64,000 nt of DNA from Segatella copri (lineage in GTDB: Bacteria; Bacteroidota; Bacteroidia; Bacteroidales; Bacteroidaceae): the NCBI RefSeq assembly GCF_009495355.1, contig NZ_VZAD01000097.1, positions 1 to 64,000 on the forward strand, read 5' to 3'. The position numbers and the translations under genes are program-made. How positions within the stretch are numbered: position 1 is the stretch's first letter; every line of letters starts with the position of its first letter. The notes under the pieces were generated by a model. That model saw nothing but the letters and a program-made list of their open reading frames with translations, made no database searches and was not told the origin of the DNA. Of this stretch, positions 15,765 through 25,192 are shown piece after piece.

Positions 15765-17472
15765 ATATTCCGTGAAGTTGTGTTCCTGCGGACAGACTTT
15801 GAATATTTGTATCTGTTATGTATTTGTTTAATTGTTCTACAGCCTGTTCCTTTGCTGTCTTTGCTTCTCTATCCGTTGCCTTTGAGGGAAGATACTTCAA
15901 CTCTATGATATAGCTGTGGCGGAGGGTGGAGAATTTCTTTGTGTCTGCCAACAGGAAGAAGTCGCAATAGCCATGATTTGCCTCTATCTCTGGATGCGCA
16001 ATGAAGAGCTTTGAGAGATGAAGGTAGGCATTGAAATAACCTTGTATGTTGCGTTCTCCCTGAATGCCGTCTCTGATGCTGCTGTCTTTCCAGTATGAAT
16101 TGGAAAGATATTCAAATAGAGGTTGCCATTCTCCTTCTTGTGCTGCCTTACGGTACATTGCTGATAAGTCATTGAGATCCAAGCTATGCAATGTCTGAAA
16201 CTGTTCTACCAGAAAGTCGTAATACATCTTGCGGATGGTGTTGTTGGGAATGACAAGATGAAGTGCATCAAGGTCGGTTCCTCCAATAGTCAACATTCCA
16301 TAGTAGTACAATAGGCTGACGAAACGGTCAGGATTCATTACTTCCTCTGCTGCAAAAGAATCTGCAATAGAGGCATCAATAAAGCCTTTCTCGGCAATCT
16401 TCATCAAGACTCCTTTGCGGTCGCCATCCAGATGGTCGAGCCTTACGAGGTTCTTCAACTTGGCATAATCTGTACGACAACTTGGATCTGCCATCTCCTT
16501 GGGAGCTTTTCCTGTTGTGATGAGGTTGTTGAGATAGTAGAGTACCATGTTGCTGTTGTACATGCTCGGATCGATATTGTATCTGTCTTCTGAAAAGCAG
16601 TAGTTGTCGTACCATGGTTTCATCTCTGCTATAATCGCATTGATTTTTTCATCCTCACTGATGGTGACTTCAATAGTATCATTCGTTTTGATAAGTCCTA
16701 CAGATATGTAGTAGGATATCATTTGGCGTACTTCTTCTTCGCTGAAGCCTAACATCATGTTGAACCATGGATGAAGGCTGATGTTGGTAGCGATGTTGAA
16801 GCCACTGGTCAAATCGTTGAGGGTGATAGGACTGACACCCATAAAGAGAATGCGCTCGAAGTTCGGTTTGAATATCTTGAAGGCATTGCGGTAAAAACCA
16901 CTGCTGTGGGTCATGTTATGATAGGTATCCTCGCCCAACTCATTGAGAACGGTGTTGGTGAAGTTGTCGTATTCGTCAATGATGAGATAAAGATGATAGC
17001 CTCGCTCCTTGGCTTCTTTGGACAGAATGTTAATTTTGTCCTTGGAAGTAGTGGCTGCCAAAGCCCATTCTACCGTGTCTTTTGTATAATAGTTCTGGTA
17101 TTTTTGAACAAATTGATTCAGACAACTGCAACAGTATGTGTTGAAGTCGGTCTCAAGATTCTCTACTCTGTCCAAAACCTGGGAAAAGTCGAATTGCAAA
17201 ATCTGAAATTTGCCTTTTGATTCTAAAGGATGTGTTTCTATCCATGTGCCTTGATATTCTTTTTCGATATCTTTGTTGGCGCAATCGAAGTAATCGGCTA
17301 CCATTGACAAAAACAAACTCTTGCCAAAACGACGTGGACGTATCAAGAAGAGAAAATTTGAAATCTTCTCTAATAATGGCAAGTACATTGTTTTGTCAAC
17401 AAAATACTTTTGACTTCTCTGTAGGGTCTTGAAGTCGGATATTCCTATTGGTAATCTCTTGATTGCTTCCAT
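15718..17472 (-). CDS. AAA-ATPase_like protein with C-terminal PD-(D/E)XK nuclease domain (copy C)
   Basis: A 584-aa protein of the same subfamily as copy A. The P-loop is RPRRFGKSLF with Lys51, exactly where it lies in copies A and B. Walker B is LYLIIDEYDNFTNT. Shared blocks include GVSPITLNDLTSGFNIATN, MKPWYDNYCF, MYNSNMVLYYL and RFVSLLYYYG. The nuclease core reads GYCDFFLL followed by IIELKYL (Asp, Glu-x-Lys). It lies between the capsule exporter gene and the AlbA_2 gene, in the same direction as both. A piece of a related gene is found at 13777-13900 and a copy of its tail at 14136-14207. The role is unknown. Confidence 0.86.
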   Translation of the reverse strand: MEAIKRLPIGISDFKTLQRSQKYFVDKTMYLPLLEKISNFLFLIRPRRFGKSLFLSMVADYFDCANKDIEKEYQGTWIETHPLESKGKFQILQFDFSQVLDRVENLETDFNTYCCSCLNQFVQKYQNYYTKDTVEWALAATTSKDKINILSKEAKERGYHLYLIIDEYDNFTNTVLNELGEDTYHNMTHSSGFYRNAFKIFKPNFERILFMGVSPITLNDLTSGFNIATNISLHPWFNMMLGFSEEEVRQMISYYISVGLIKTNDTIEVTISEDEKINAIIAEMKPWYDNYCFSEDRYNIDPSMYNSNMVLYYLNNLITTGKAPKEMADPSCRTDYAKLKNLVRLDHLDGDRKGVLMKIAEKGFIDASIADSFAAEEVMNPDRFVSLLYYYGMLTIGGTDLDALHLVIPNNTIRKMYYDFLVEQFQTLHSLDLNDLSAMYRKAAQEGEWQPLFEYLSNSYWKDSSIRDGIQGERNIQGYFNAYLHLSKLFIAHPEIEANHGYCDFFLLADTKKFSTLRHSYIIELKYLPSKATDREAKTAKEQAVEQLNKYITDTNIQSLSAGTQLHGIYLIFQQGNATKIGEI

Positions 17473-17563
17473 AATTTCTTTAGTTATTCATCACAACTTA
17501 TCCCATTAACCAACGCATAGGATATTTCATAAGAATGACTCCTTCGTTTGAGGTGTCATGCTC

Positions 17564-20155
17564 TTACTTCGTCATATTGGCGATGGTAGCTATCATGGCG
17601 GCGATGCTCGACATGCTGGAACCAAGGCTCATGGTTTCGGCAACACTCATCTTACGCTTCAACTTGGATGGTACAACGATTTCGCAACCTGGCTGGATGC
17701 GGGCTCCTTGACTTACCTTTGCCACCTTGCCATTCATATAGATGACGTATGCCTTGCTCTTCACTGCATCAGATGCGAAACCACCGGCCTCGTCTATGTA
17801 ATAGCTTGCTCGCTTGCCCTTGACGTATGCCACAGTGTTGGCGAACATAACAGCTCCATTGATCTTAACGGTTCCGTCGTACTGTGGTACGATGAGGCGG
17901 TCGCCCTCACGCAATACCAAGTCTTCGTCAGAGCCAGGATTCTTGAGTGCTTCTGCCAAGTCGATTCCTACTGGGTATTCGTCTGGAATATTGAACTTCT
18001 CAAGTTCTGCATTCTTGGCACTTTCGGCTGACTGCTGTATGGCGGAGCCGTTATTGCTGCTGGCAGCCAACTGAAGGAGGTTCTTCTGCTGGTTTTCGCG
18101 TTCCTTTTTATAGATAGCGTACATCAGGTCGCGTTCAGCCTGATTGGTGCGGCGAAGAAGACGGGCTCCCTTGATGTAGGCATGGTCGGTAGCACCGCCT
18201 GCCATGTGATACAGGTCGCTCAGACGTGAAGGGCGCTTGGTCATGGTGTAGGCACCTTGGAACACAACCTCTCCTTCGATACTTACATTTTGCTGTTCTG
18301 TATAACTTGGATTTTTGCGGATATAAACCTCATCGAATGGCATCAGGGTAAAGCCTGGTGTGCCGTCGATAACGAAACCGTCCTTTAGGGTGAGTTCGAA
18401 ACTCTTGGCAATGATGCTGTCAGGACGCAATGCCTTCGGATTGTTGACTCGACGGCTTACGTTGACTTTCACTACAGAAGCCTTGTCGGTGAGTCCGCCT
18501 GCCTGAAGAACGAAGTCCTCGATGGTCTCATTGTCGGCATACTTGTATGTGCCAGGATAGTTTACTTCGCCTCGGATGGTGATGGTGCGTTCTATCATCT
18601 TGTCCTGACGGGTAGGGATGAAGAGCACATCATTCTCCTTCAATGGGATGTCGGCCACCTTACCACTCATGATGCCTGCAATATCGACGCTGATTACCTC
18701 CAAAGAGCGGTCGGTCTTCATGCGATGCATTACGGCACGGGCTGTAAATGCTTCCTCGGTGAGTCCCTCTGCATGTTCTACGAGAGTGCGAACGCTGTTG
18801 ATCTGTTCGCCCAAGTTGTACATGCCGGGACGGAACACGGCTCCCTTGATTTCTACGGTATTGGCATAACGTGGCAGGATAGAGTCAACGCTAACAGAGT
18901 CGCCATCAGCTATACGGAAGTTGGCGTAATCGAATTCTTCTACGTTGAATACTGAATACTCTCTGCCTGTCTTACGATTCACGCGAACGGCCTTGGTATA
19001 GGCATCTCCTGTAAAACCACCGGCATATTTGAGTACGGAGTTAAGGCTCTCGTTCTTCTTCATCTCGTAGAACATAGGGCGCTTTACCTTTCCGCTGATG
19101 TTGACCAAGCAGTCGTATGGGCCTACCACGATGACATCATTATCGGCCAAGCGAACGTTGCCTGTCAGTTTGCCGTTGAGAATATAGTCGTAGATATCTA
19201 CTACGGTTACAAGTCGGTTGTGACGATAAACCTTGATGTTGCGCAGGGTTCCGAGGTTGTTGGTGCCTCCTGCCATATACAGGGCATGGAACACGGTGGC
19301 AAAGGCTGATAGGGTATATGTTCCCGGTGCCTTTACTTCGCCCATCACATTGACCATAATGGTCTTAGTCTGGCCTACTGTCAGTTTCACACGGCTGCTG
19401 CGATAACGGCTTCCGAGTGTGTTGCGTAAGCGGGCATTGGCTTGTGCTACAGTCAGTCCACTGACATTGACAGGGCCATAACCCTCGATGGTTACTTCGC
19501 CATCGGGAGAAACTGTGCTCTGAATGGTGCGCTGAGATGCTCCGTAAATATCAATGATAACAGCATCGCCTGGCCCCAGACGATAGTTCTGTGGGGTAGC
19601 GATGTTCATGTTAGGCTCGAAGCTTAACTCCTTGTTATTGAAGATGTCACGGCCGAAAACGCGATGTTTATCTTTAGCCTGCTGAGCCAACAACTGTTTG
19701 AGCATCTGTGTGGAATCGGGCACAATGCCATTCAACTCGTTTTGCATGTCGCCATATTCCTCGTCATTGCTGTCGTAAGTGTGTCTGTAAGAATAGTCGC
19801 GCTGGGCTTGCACACGATAGTTGGAGTAGTTGGCAGCCTCTTTGTCGGACTGTTTTCCATAGTCGGAACGTGTCTTGCCATTATTGCTGCGCAGACGACT
19901 TGCATTTCCTGTGCGGTCGGTAGCACTGGCCAAAGAACCTTGCTTCTGCATCTTCTCATACTTCTCACGAACTCGACGAATCTGAGAAATGTCGACACCA
20001 CGCTGCATCAGCTTGGTGACAATCTGCGAATTAGAGGTGCCTGCACTATGCTCCTTGGCTACAAAACTCATCACTTGATCATCCGTCATGCCTGACTGTG
20101 CCATAACTGAACCTGCAGACAAGAGCATGAGCGCAAAAATGATATATTTCTTCAT
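17564..20155 (-). CDS. Polysaccharide export protein with multiple SLBB domains (Wza-like)
   Basis: An 863-aa protein. Signal peptide at residues 1-19 (cut before QSG), a helical N-terminal region, then the Poly_export domain from about 188 (YRLGPGDAVIIDIYGASQ). About six SLBB-like repeats follow, each starting with a Gly-x-Val pattern such as GEVKAPGTYTL, GKVKRPMFYEM, GAVFRPGMYNL, GEVNYPGTYKY, GEVVFQGAYTM and GAVMFANTVAY. It should form the periplasmic and outer-membrane export channel for the polysaccharide. It is the most upstream gene of the locus. No UpxY-type antiterminator gene is next to it, unlike many Bacteroides capsule loci. Confidence 0.9.
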   Translation of the reverse strand: MKKYIIFALMLLSAGSVMAQSGMTDDQVMSFVAKEHSAGTSNSQIVTKLMQRGVDISQIRRVREKYEKMQKQGSLASATDRTGNASRLRSNNGKTRSDYGKQSDKEAANYSNYRVQAQRDYSYRHTYDSNDEEYGDMQNELNGIVPDSTQMLKQLLAQQAKDKHRVFGRDIFNNKELSFEPNMNIATPQNYRLGPGDAVIIDIYGASQRTIQSTVSPDGEVTIEGYGPVNVSGLTVAQANARLRNTLGSRYRSSRVKLTVGQTKTIMVNVMGEVKAPGTYTLSAFATVFHALYMAGGTNNLGTLRNIKVYRHNRLVTVVDIYDYILNGKLTGNVRLADNDVIVVGPYDCLVNISGKVKRPMFYEMKKNESLNSVLKYAGGFTGDAYTKAVRVNRKTGREYSVFNVEEFDYANFRIADGDSVSVDSILPRYANTVEIKGAVFRPGMYNLGEQINSVRTLVEHAEGLTEEAFTARAVMHRMKTDRSLEVISVDIAGIMSGKVADIPLKENDVLFIPTRQDKMIERTITIRGEVNYPGTYKYADNETIEDFVLQAGGLTDKASVVKVNVSRRVNNPKALRPDSIIAKSFELTLKDGFVIDGTPGFTLMPFDEVYIRKNPSYTEQQNVSIEGEVVFQGAYTMTKRPSRLSDLYHMAGGATDHAYIKGARLLRRTNQAERDLMYAIYKKERENQQKNLLQLAASSNNGSAIQQSAESAKNAELEKFNIPDEYPVGIDLAEALKNPGSDEDLVLREGDRLIVPQYDGTVKINGAVMFANTVAYVKGKRASYYIDEAGGFASDAVKSKAYVIYMNGKVAKVSQGARIQPGCEIVVPSKLKRKMSVAETMSLGSSMSSIAAMIATIANMTK

Positions 20156-20264
20156 TGTTTATTGTATGCTAATTTTTTAGATAATTATGCTATTAATATT
20201 CTATTCTTATTATTTAATAACTCTAAATCGTGTAATTTGTTGCAAAGGAGCATGGCTTTTTTTC

Positions 20265-21299
20265 TCAATACTGGCGGAGTGCAGCCAAAAGGTCGATATT
20301 TTCGCTCTTTTTGCCGACTGTGATACGCAGGCAGTTGCCACAGAGTTGCACATTGTTGCGATTGCGCACAATGATGCCTTGGTTGACCAAATAGTTATAG
20401 ATGGCTGTGGCATCTGTCATCTTTGCGAGGAAGAAGTTGGCCTCTGTGGGGTACACCTTCTCGCAGATAGGAAGGTCGGTGAAGGCTGCCATCACCTTGC
20501 CACGTTCCTGCAGAATGGTCTTCACCCAGTCGTCTACCTGATAGGGATCTTTCAGCACCTCGAGTGCCTGCTGCTGAGTGAGGAGGTTGATGTTGTAAGG
20601 GTATTTCACCTTATTGAATATATCTATTATCTGCTTGCTGGCAAATGCCATGCCGAGACGGATGGCTGCACATCCCCATGCCTTACTCATGGTGTTGAGT
20701 ACGATGAGGTTGGGATATTTTGCCAACTGCAGACGATAGGGGCGGGTCTTGGCAAAGTCGCTATAGGCTTCGTCTACTACCACGATACCGTCGAAACGTG
20801 ACAATACGCCATCAATGGTTTCGGGCGATATGAGATTGCCGGTAGGATTGTTGGGACTGCATATCCAGATGACCTTGGTGTTCTCATCACAGGCTGCCAA
20901 GAGATGGTCGGCTGTGGTCTGGAACTGCTCGTTGAGCAATACTGGGCGGTATTCCACGTCATTGATGTCGGCACATACTTCATACATACCATAAGTTGGA
21001 GCTATGGCCACTACATTGTCCTTGCCTGGACGGCAGAAAACTCTGTAAACCAAATCAATGGCTTCGTCAGAACCATTGCCCAAGAAGATCTTGTCTTCTG
21101 CCACGCCCTTCACCTTGCTGAGCTGTTTTTTCAATTCGAGCTGCAATGGGTCTGGATAGCGGTTGTAAGGGTCGTTGTATGGATTCTCATTAGCGTCGAG
21201 GAAGACGCGAGCTGTACGTCCGCTGAACTCATTGCGGGCGCAGCTATAGGGTGCCAAGTTCCAAATATTCTCTCGGCAAAGTTGTTTCAGTTCTTTCAT
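20265..21299 (-). CDS. hisC: Histidinol-phosphate aminotransferase
   Basis: A 344-aa PLP enzyme that converts imidazole-acetol phosphate and glutamate to histidinol phosphate. Fold-type I marks are clear: [32 protein letters not shown], and the PLP lysine in NTMSKAWG followed by IRLGMAFA. The open frame begins 12 codons earlier, but ATG 21299 (MKELKQLC) gives the normal N terminus. It is the last gene of a hisG-hisD-hisC series; hisB, which usually follows, is absent. Confidence 0.93.
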   Translation of the reverse strand: MKELKQLCRENIWNLAPYSCARNEFSGRTARVFLDANENPYNDPYNRYPDPLQLELKKQLSKVKGVAEDKIFLGNGSDEAIDLVYRVFCRPGKDNVVAIAPTYGMYEVCADINDVEYRPVLLNEQFQTTADHLLAACDENTKVIWICSPNNPTGNLISPETIDGVLSRFDGIVVVDEAYSDFAKTRPYRLQLAKYPNLIVLNTMSKAWGCAAIRLGMAFASKQIIDIFNKVKYPYNINLLTQQQALEVLKDPYQVDDWVKTILQERGKVMAAFTDLPICEKVYPTEANFFLAKMTDATAIYNYLVNQGIIVRNRNNVQLCGNCLRITVGKKSENIDLLAALRQY

Positions 21300-21347
21300 T
21301 ATGATTTTGTCAGAAATTTGAAGGTAAAAAAGCATATAAAACGCTTC

Positions 21348-21396
21348 TTTACCTTTTACTTTTTTACTTCTTTACCTTTTTACTTTTTTTACCTTT
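21348..21396. repeat. Pyrimidine-rich imperfect repeat between hisD and hisC
   Basis: A run of T tracts broken by ACC or AC (TTTACC, TTTTTAC, TTTTTTTACC) fills the gap between the hisD stop codon (21397-21399) and hisC. Homopolymer runs this long are prone to slippage. No coding or pairing structure is seen. Confidence 0.5.
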
Positions 21397-22686
21397 TTAC
21401 CTTTCACCAAGGCTTTCCATTCTCAGTTGCATGGCGTTGGCGTGGGCTTCGAGCTGTTCATTCTCTGCCATTGTGACTACAGCCTTGCCGATGCTTCGGA
21501 TGCCTTCCTTGCTGAGATGCTGGAATGTGATTTTGCGATTGTAGCTGTCGAGATTTACACCATTATATGCCAAGGCATAGCCATGAGTCGGCAAGGTGTG
21601 ATTGGTACCGCTGGCATAATCGCCGGCACTCTCACAAGCATAGTTGCCTAAGAATACACTTCCAGCATTGATAACCTTTTCTGCCATCGCCTCATAGTCG
21701 CTTGTGGCGATAATCAGGTGCTCGGGGGCATAGGCATTGCTCAGGTCGATAGCCTCTTGCTTGTCGTTTACGAGGATGAACTTGGAATTGTCTAATGACT
21801 TGAGTGCCATCTCTTTGCGTGGTAATCGCTCCAGTTGAAGTTCTACCTCTTTTACCACCTTAGAAATCATCTCTTCGGAGGTGGTAATGAAGAACACCTG
21901 AGAGTCGAAACCATGTTCCGCCTGCGACAACAGGTCGGCTGCGACAAAGACAGGGTTGCTGCTTTCATCGGCAATGACACAAACCTCAGATGGACCTGCT
22001 GGCATGTCTATCGCCACATCGTGCAGAGAGACATGCTGTTTGGCAGCCATCACAAACTGGTTGCCCGGTCCGAAGATTTTATATACCTTGGGCACACTTT
22101 CTGTACCATAAGCCATGGCTCCGATGGCTTGAACGCCACCTGCCTTGAAAATCTTGCTGACACCAGCTATCTTGGCAGCCATGAGGATGGCTGGATTTAC
22201 CTTACCTTCTGCGTTAGGAGGGGTACAGAGTACTATCTCCTCGCAACCAGCTATCTTGGCTGGTGTGGCAAGCATCAGTACGGTAGAGAACAGAGGGGCT
22301 GTACCTCCAGGTATATAGAGACCCACCTTCTGTATGGCGACACTTTTCTGCCAGCACTCCACACCAGGGCAGGTTTCCACCTTGCTTCCTTCAAACTTCT
22401 GACTTTCATGGAATCGGGCAATGTTATGATGGGCAAGCTCCAGTGCATGTTTAAGCTCAGCCGACACCATGTGTTCTGCTTCGTCCATCTCAGCCTCGGA
22501 TACAGACAAACTGTCGAGATGGGCATGGTCGAATTTCTCTTCATAGCGCTTAACGGCTTCATCGCCATGATTTCTTACGTCTTCCAAAACTCCCTCAACA
22601 GTCGCATTGAGCTGCGATACATCGAGGTGCGGACGCTTAACGAGTTCCTTCCATTCTTCCTTTGCAGGATACTTTATTACCTTCAT
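21397..22686 (-). CDS. hisD: Histidinol dehydrogenase
   Basis: A 429-aa enzyme, the usual length, which oxidises histidinol to histidine in two NAD-dependent steps using zinc. Family motifs include GLYIPGGTAPLFSTVLML, MPAGPSEVCV, LLSQAEHG (zinc and active-site His region) and ESAGDYASGTNHTLPTHGYA with the catalytic histidines. It lies downstream of hisG across a REP-like element and upstream of hisC. Confidence 0.95.
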   Translation of the reverse strand: MKVIKYPAKEEWKELVKRPHLDVSQLNATVEGVLEDVRNHGDEAVKRYEEKFDHAHLDSLSVSEAEMDEAEHMVSAELKHALELAHHNIARFHESQKFEGSKVETCPGVECWQKSVAIQKVGLYIPGGTAPLFSTVLMLATPAKIAGCEEIVLCTPPNAEGKVNPAILMAAKIAGVSKIFKAGGVQAIGAMAYGTESVPKVYKIFGPGNQFVMAAKQHVSLHDVAIDMPAGPSEVCVIADESSNPVFVAADLLSQAEHGFDSQVFFITTSEEMISKVVKEVELQLERLPRKEMALKSLDNSKFILVNDKQEAIDLSNAYAPEHLIIATSDYEAMAEKVINAGSVFLGNYACESAGDYASGTNHTLPTHGYALAYNGVNLDSYNRKITFQHLSKEGIRSIGKAVVTMAENEQLEAHANAMQLRMESLGER

Positions 22687-22709
22687 TCCAATTTAAGTTT
22701 TATATATTC

Positions 22710-22951
22710 AAGTTTCGCAAGTAAGCCCCACACGCCCTGAAAGGGCAGAAGCTCTTAGCCCAGGGCATCGCCCTGGGTTGTTTGGGGCGGTAACCTGTCG
22801 CCCTGTAAGGGCAAAAGCTTTAAAACTCCAGGCAATATATAAAGCTGTTGCCCTTACAGGGCGCATTGCTGATTGCCATTATACCCAGGGCGATGCCCTG
22901 GGCTAGGAGCTTTTGGGCCTTCAGCCCGTACTTGAACCACATGCGAAACTT
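22710..22951. repeat. REP-like palindromic element, copy B (between hisG and hisD)
   Basis: Ends AAGTTTCGCAAG (22710-22721) and CATGCGAAACTT (22940-22951) are near-inverted. Inside are paired small palindromes: GCCCTGAAAGGGC, CCCAGGGCATCGCCCTGGG, GCCCTGTAAGGGC, then GCCCTTACAGGGC, CCCAGGGCGATGCCCTGGG and GGGCCTTCAGCCC. The second half is roughly the reverse complement of the first, so the whole can fold into one long hairpin. It occupies the 303-bp gap between hisG and hisD, where it may affect transcript stability or readthrough. Confidence 0.85.
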
Positions 22952-22989
22952 CAGTTTACTATTTATGCAAAGATATTTGCAAGTGGTTG

Positions 22990-23841
22990 TTACAAAATCA
23001 TTTTCTCGATAGGAGTTACCAGGATGCCCTGTGCTCCCAATTCCTTCAGCTTACCGATAATTTCCCAGAAACGCTTCTCGTCGAGAACGGTATGGATAGA
23101 GCACCAATTCTCGTCGGCAAGAGGGATGATGGTAGGACTCTTGATACCTGGCAACACCTCAGTGATGGCATCAATTTTATCCTTAGGGGCATTCATCATC
23201 ACGTATTTCTTGTCCTGGGCTGAACGTACTGCCTCAAAGCGGAACAGCATCTCGTTGAGAATCTGATGTTTCTGCTCGTCCATGTTCCAGTTGCCGATGA
23301 GGAGAGCCTCGCTCTTCATCACAACCTCTACCTCAGCCAGATTGTTGCTGATAAGTGTAGAGCCTGAGCTGACAATATCGAAGATACCATCTGCCAAACC
23401 GATACCGGGGCTGATTTCTACAGAGCCTGTGATGACATGAATGTCGGCGTTGATGCCGTTCTTCTTCATGAAGTTGCGAAGGATGTTGGGGTAGGAGGTG
23501 GCTATCTTCTTGCCGTCGAACCATTTCAGACCGGTATAGTCGATCTTCTTAGGAATGGCAAGGCTCAGGCGACACTTGCTGAAACCCAGACGGTCGATAA
23601 TCTGAGCGTTCTCGCCACGCTCTACAAATTCATTCTCGCCAACGATACCGATATCGGCTACTCCTGAGGCCACGCTCTGAGGAATATCATCATCGCGAAG
23701 GTAGAGCACCTCGATAGGGAAATTGGTTGACTGTACCAGGAGCGTACGCTTCGAGGCACTTACTTTAATGTCTGCTTCCGAGAGAAGATTCATGGTGTCA
23801 TCGAAGAGACGACCCTTTGACTGCACTGCTATTCGTAACAT
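22990..23841 (-). CDS. hisG: ATP phosphoribosyltransferase, long form
   Basis: A 283-aa enzyme of the long HisG type, with a C-terminal regulatory domain (about 200-283) that binds histidine. It makes phosphoribosyl-ATP from ATP and PRPP, the first and feedback-controlled step of histidine synthesis. Motifs include LRIAVQSKGRL at the N terminus, ADIGIVGENEF, and ISPGIGLADGIFDIVSSGST, the PRPP-binding loop. It has its own promoter at 23870-23900 and starts the leftward his series. Confidence 0.95.
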   Translation of the reverse strand: MLRIAVQSKGRLFDDTMNLLSEADIKVSASKRTLLVQSTNFPIEVLYLRDDDIPQSVASGVADIGIVGENEFVERGENAQIIDRLGFSKCRLSLAIPKKIDYTGLKWFDGKKIATSYPNILRNFMKKNGINADIHVITGSVEISPGIGLADGIFDIVSSGSTLISNNLAEVEVVMKSEALLIGNWNMDEQKHQILNEMLFRFEAVRSAQDKKYVMMNAPKDKIDAITEVLPGIKSPTIIPLADENWCSIHTVLDEKRFWEIIGKLKELGAQGILVTPIEKMIL

Positions 23842-23869
23842 ATTTCTTCATTTTTATTAAAAATCAATG

Positions 23870-23900
23870 CAAAAGTACAGATTTTTGCCCGAATATGCAA
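23870..23900 (-). promoter_or_regulatory. hisG promoter
   Basis: On the minus strand, TTG (23898-23900) and TACTTTTG (23870-23877) are separated by 20 bp. The hisG start is 28 bp downstream. No attenuator-like histidine-rich leader peptide is visible in the short leader. Confidence 0.8.
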
Positions 23901-23917
23901 GAATATTTGTACTTTTG
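23884..23917 (+). promoter_or_regulatory. Promoter of the lytic transglycosylase gene
   Basis: TTTG at 23884-23887 and TACTTTTG at 23910-23917 are separated by 22 bp, slightly longer than ideal. It overlaps the divergent hisG promoter. The ATG at 23929 is only 11 bp past the -7 element, so the leader is very short. Confidence 0.6.
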
Positions 23918-23928
23918 TAGCATTAAAC

Positions 23929-25152
23929 ATGAAGAAAGAATATTTATTTGTATTTGTTGCAGGTTTTATGCTCTTGGGATGCTCCTCGAAAAAGGAACAA
24001 CCAGAGCTTACTCCATGGGGAACGCCCGTGGGGGAAGTAGAGGTTTCCGATGAGTCTGCTCCTCAGTCTCAGGGCAAAGGATTGTCGCTCGATGATATCG
24101 TGTCGGGTGGTGAACTCATCATGCTGACCGTGAATGGACCTACCACCTATTATGATTATCATGGGCATGGAATGGGATTGCAATATTTATTGTGCGAGAA
24201 GTTCGCGCAACAGATTGGTGTGTCGTTACGTGTGGAGGAATGTAAGGACACGGCTGAAATGGTGAGTAAGTTGCAGAAAGGCGAAGGCGACCTGATAGCC
24301 GTACCTTTGGCTCGTGTGAAGGCGAAGGGCGGATTGCTCTTCTGTGGTGTGAAATCGGATGATGAACAATGGTCGGTAGCTGCTGGCAACAAGAGTCTTG
24401 CCGATACCCTCAACAGTTGGTTCAAGCCTAAGATGATAGCAGAGGTGAAACAGGAGGAGAGTTTCTTGCTTTCTTCACGCAGCATCAGCCGTCATGTTTA
24501 CTCTCCTTTCCTCAATCGTTCTAAAGGTGTGATATCTAAATACGACAGATTATTCCAGATGTATGCCGGAGCTGCCCGTATGGACTGGCGACTGATGGCT
24601 GCCCAGTGTTATCAGGAGAGTTGCTTCGACCCGAATGCAAAGTCGTGGGCTGGCGCCTGCGGACTGATGCAGATTATGCCTTCTACAGCCGCTCACTTAG
24701 GTTTGCCTATGAGTCAGGTGCATGAACCTGAGGCTAATGTGGCTGCTGCTGCAAGATACATGGCTGAACTGCAGGGGCATTTCGCTGATATCGGAGACCC
24801 ATCGCAGCGTGTACTTTTCGCCTTAGCTGCCTATAATGGTGGATTCCATCATGTGCGTGATGCCATGTCTTTGGCACGTAAACATGGCAGGAATGCATAC
24901 AACTGGGGTGATGTACGCGAGTTTGTATTGCGATTGTCTCAGCCTGCTTATTACAGCGACCCGGTAGTGAAATATGGATATATGCGTGGTTCGGAAACTG
25001 CCGACTATGTAGACCGTATCCGTGCCCGGTGGGCTGACTATTGTGGTGTGGCTGGCGGCAGCCGAGGCTTTAGTGGCGGAAGTATCGGTGGTGGTTTTCA
25101 TGGTGCACCAGTAAAAGCCAAGCGCAAGTATTCCAACAAATATCATTTGTAA
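23929..25152 (+). CDS. MltF-like lytic transglycosylase lipoprotein
   Basis: A 407-aa protein with a lipoprotein signal (MLLGCSS, Cys18 as the lipid-linked residue). The N-terminal half resembles a periplasmic solute-binding domain, as in MltF. The C-terminal SLT domain has the catalytic Glu230 in YQESCFDP, GLMQIMPSTA, and AAYNGG. It should cut peptidoglycan glycan strands to give 1,6-anhydro ends. A Gly/Ser-rich tail (about 375-395) ends in Lys/Arg residues. It is monocistronic between divergent hisG and a convergent neighbour. Confidence 0.9.
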   Translation: MKKEYLFVFVAGFMLLGCSSKKEQPELTPWGTPVGEVEVSDESAPQSQGKGLSLDDIVSGGELIMLTVNGPTTYYDYHGHGMGLQYLLCEKFAQQIGVSLRVEECKDTAEMVSKLQKGEGDLIAVPLARVKAKGGLLFCGVKSDDEQWSVAAGNKSLADTLNSWFKPKMIAEVKQEESFLLSSRSISRHVYSPFLNRSKGVISKYDRLFQMYAGAARMDWRLMAAQCYQESCFDPNAKSWAGACGLMQIMPSTAAHLGLPMSQVHEPEANVAAAARYMAELQGHFADIGDPSQRVLFALAAYNGGFHHVRDAMSLARKHGRNAYNWGDVREFVLRLSQPAYYSDPVVKYGYMRGSETADYVDRIRARWADYCGVAGGSRGFSGGSIGGGFHGAPVKAKRKYSNKYHL

Positions 25153-25170
25153 TTATTGGAATACTTGCGC
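25122..25170. terminator. Hairpin with the stop codon in its loop, between convergent genes
   Basis: The perfect 15-bp stem GCGCAAGTATTCCAA (25122-25136) pairs with 25156-25170. The TAA of the transglycosylase gene (25150-25152) lies in the 19-nt loop. The convergent YgiQ gene ends at 25193, so the hairpin can serve both strands. There is only a short T run after it. Confidence 0.65.
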
Positions 25171-25192
25171 ACGGGTGTTTTATGAAACTCCT

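Noticed and set aside
21348..21396. Terminator between hisD and hisC
   Set aside because: T-rich but without any stem; the tracts would be A-rich in the his transcript.
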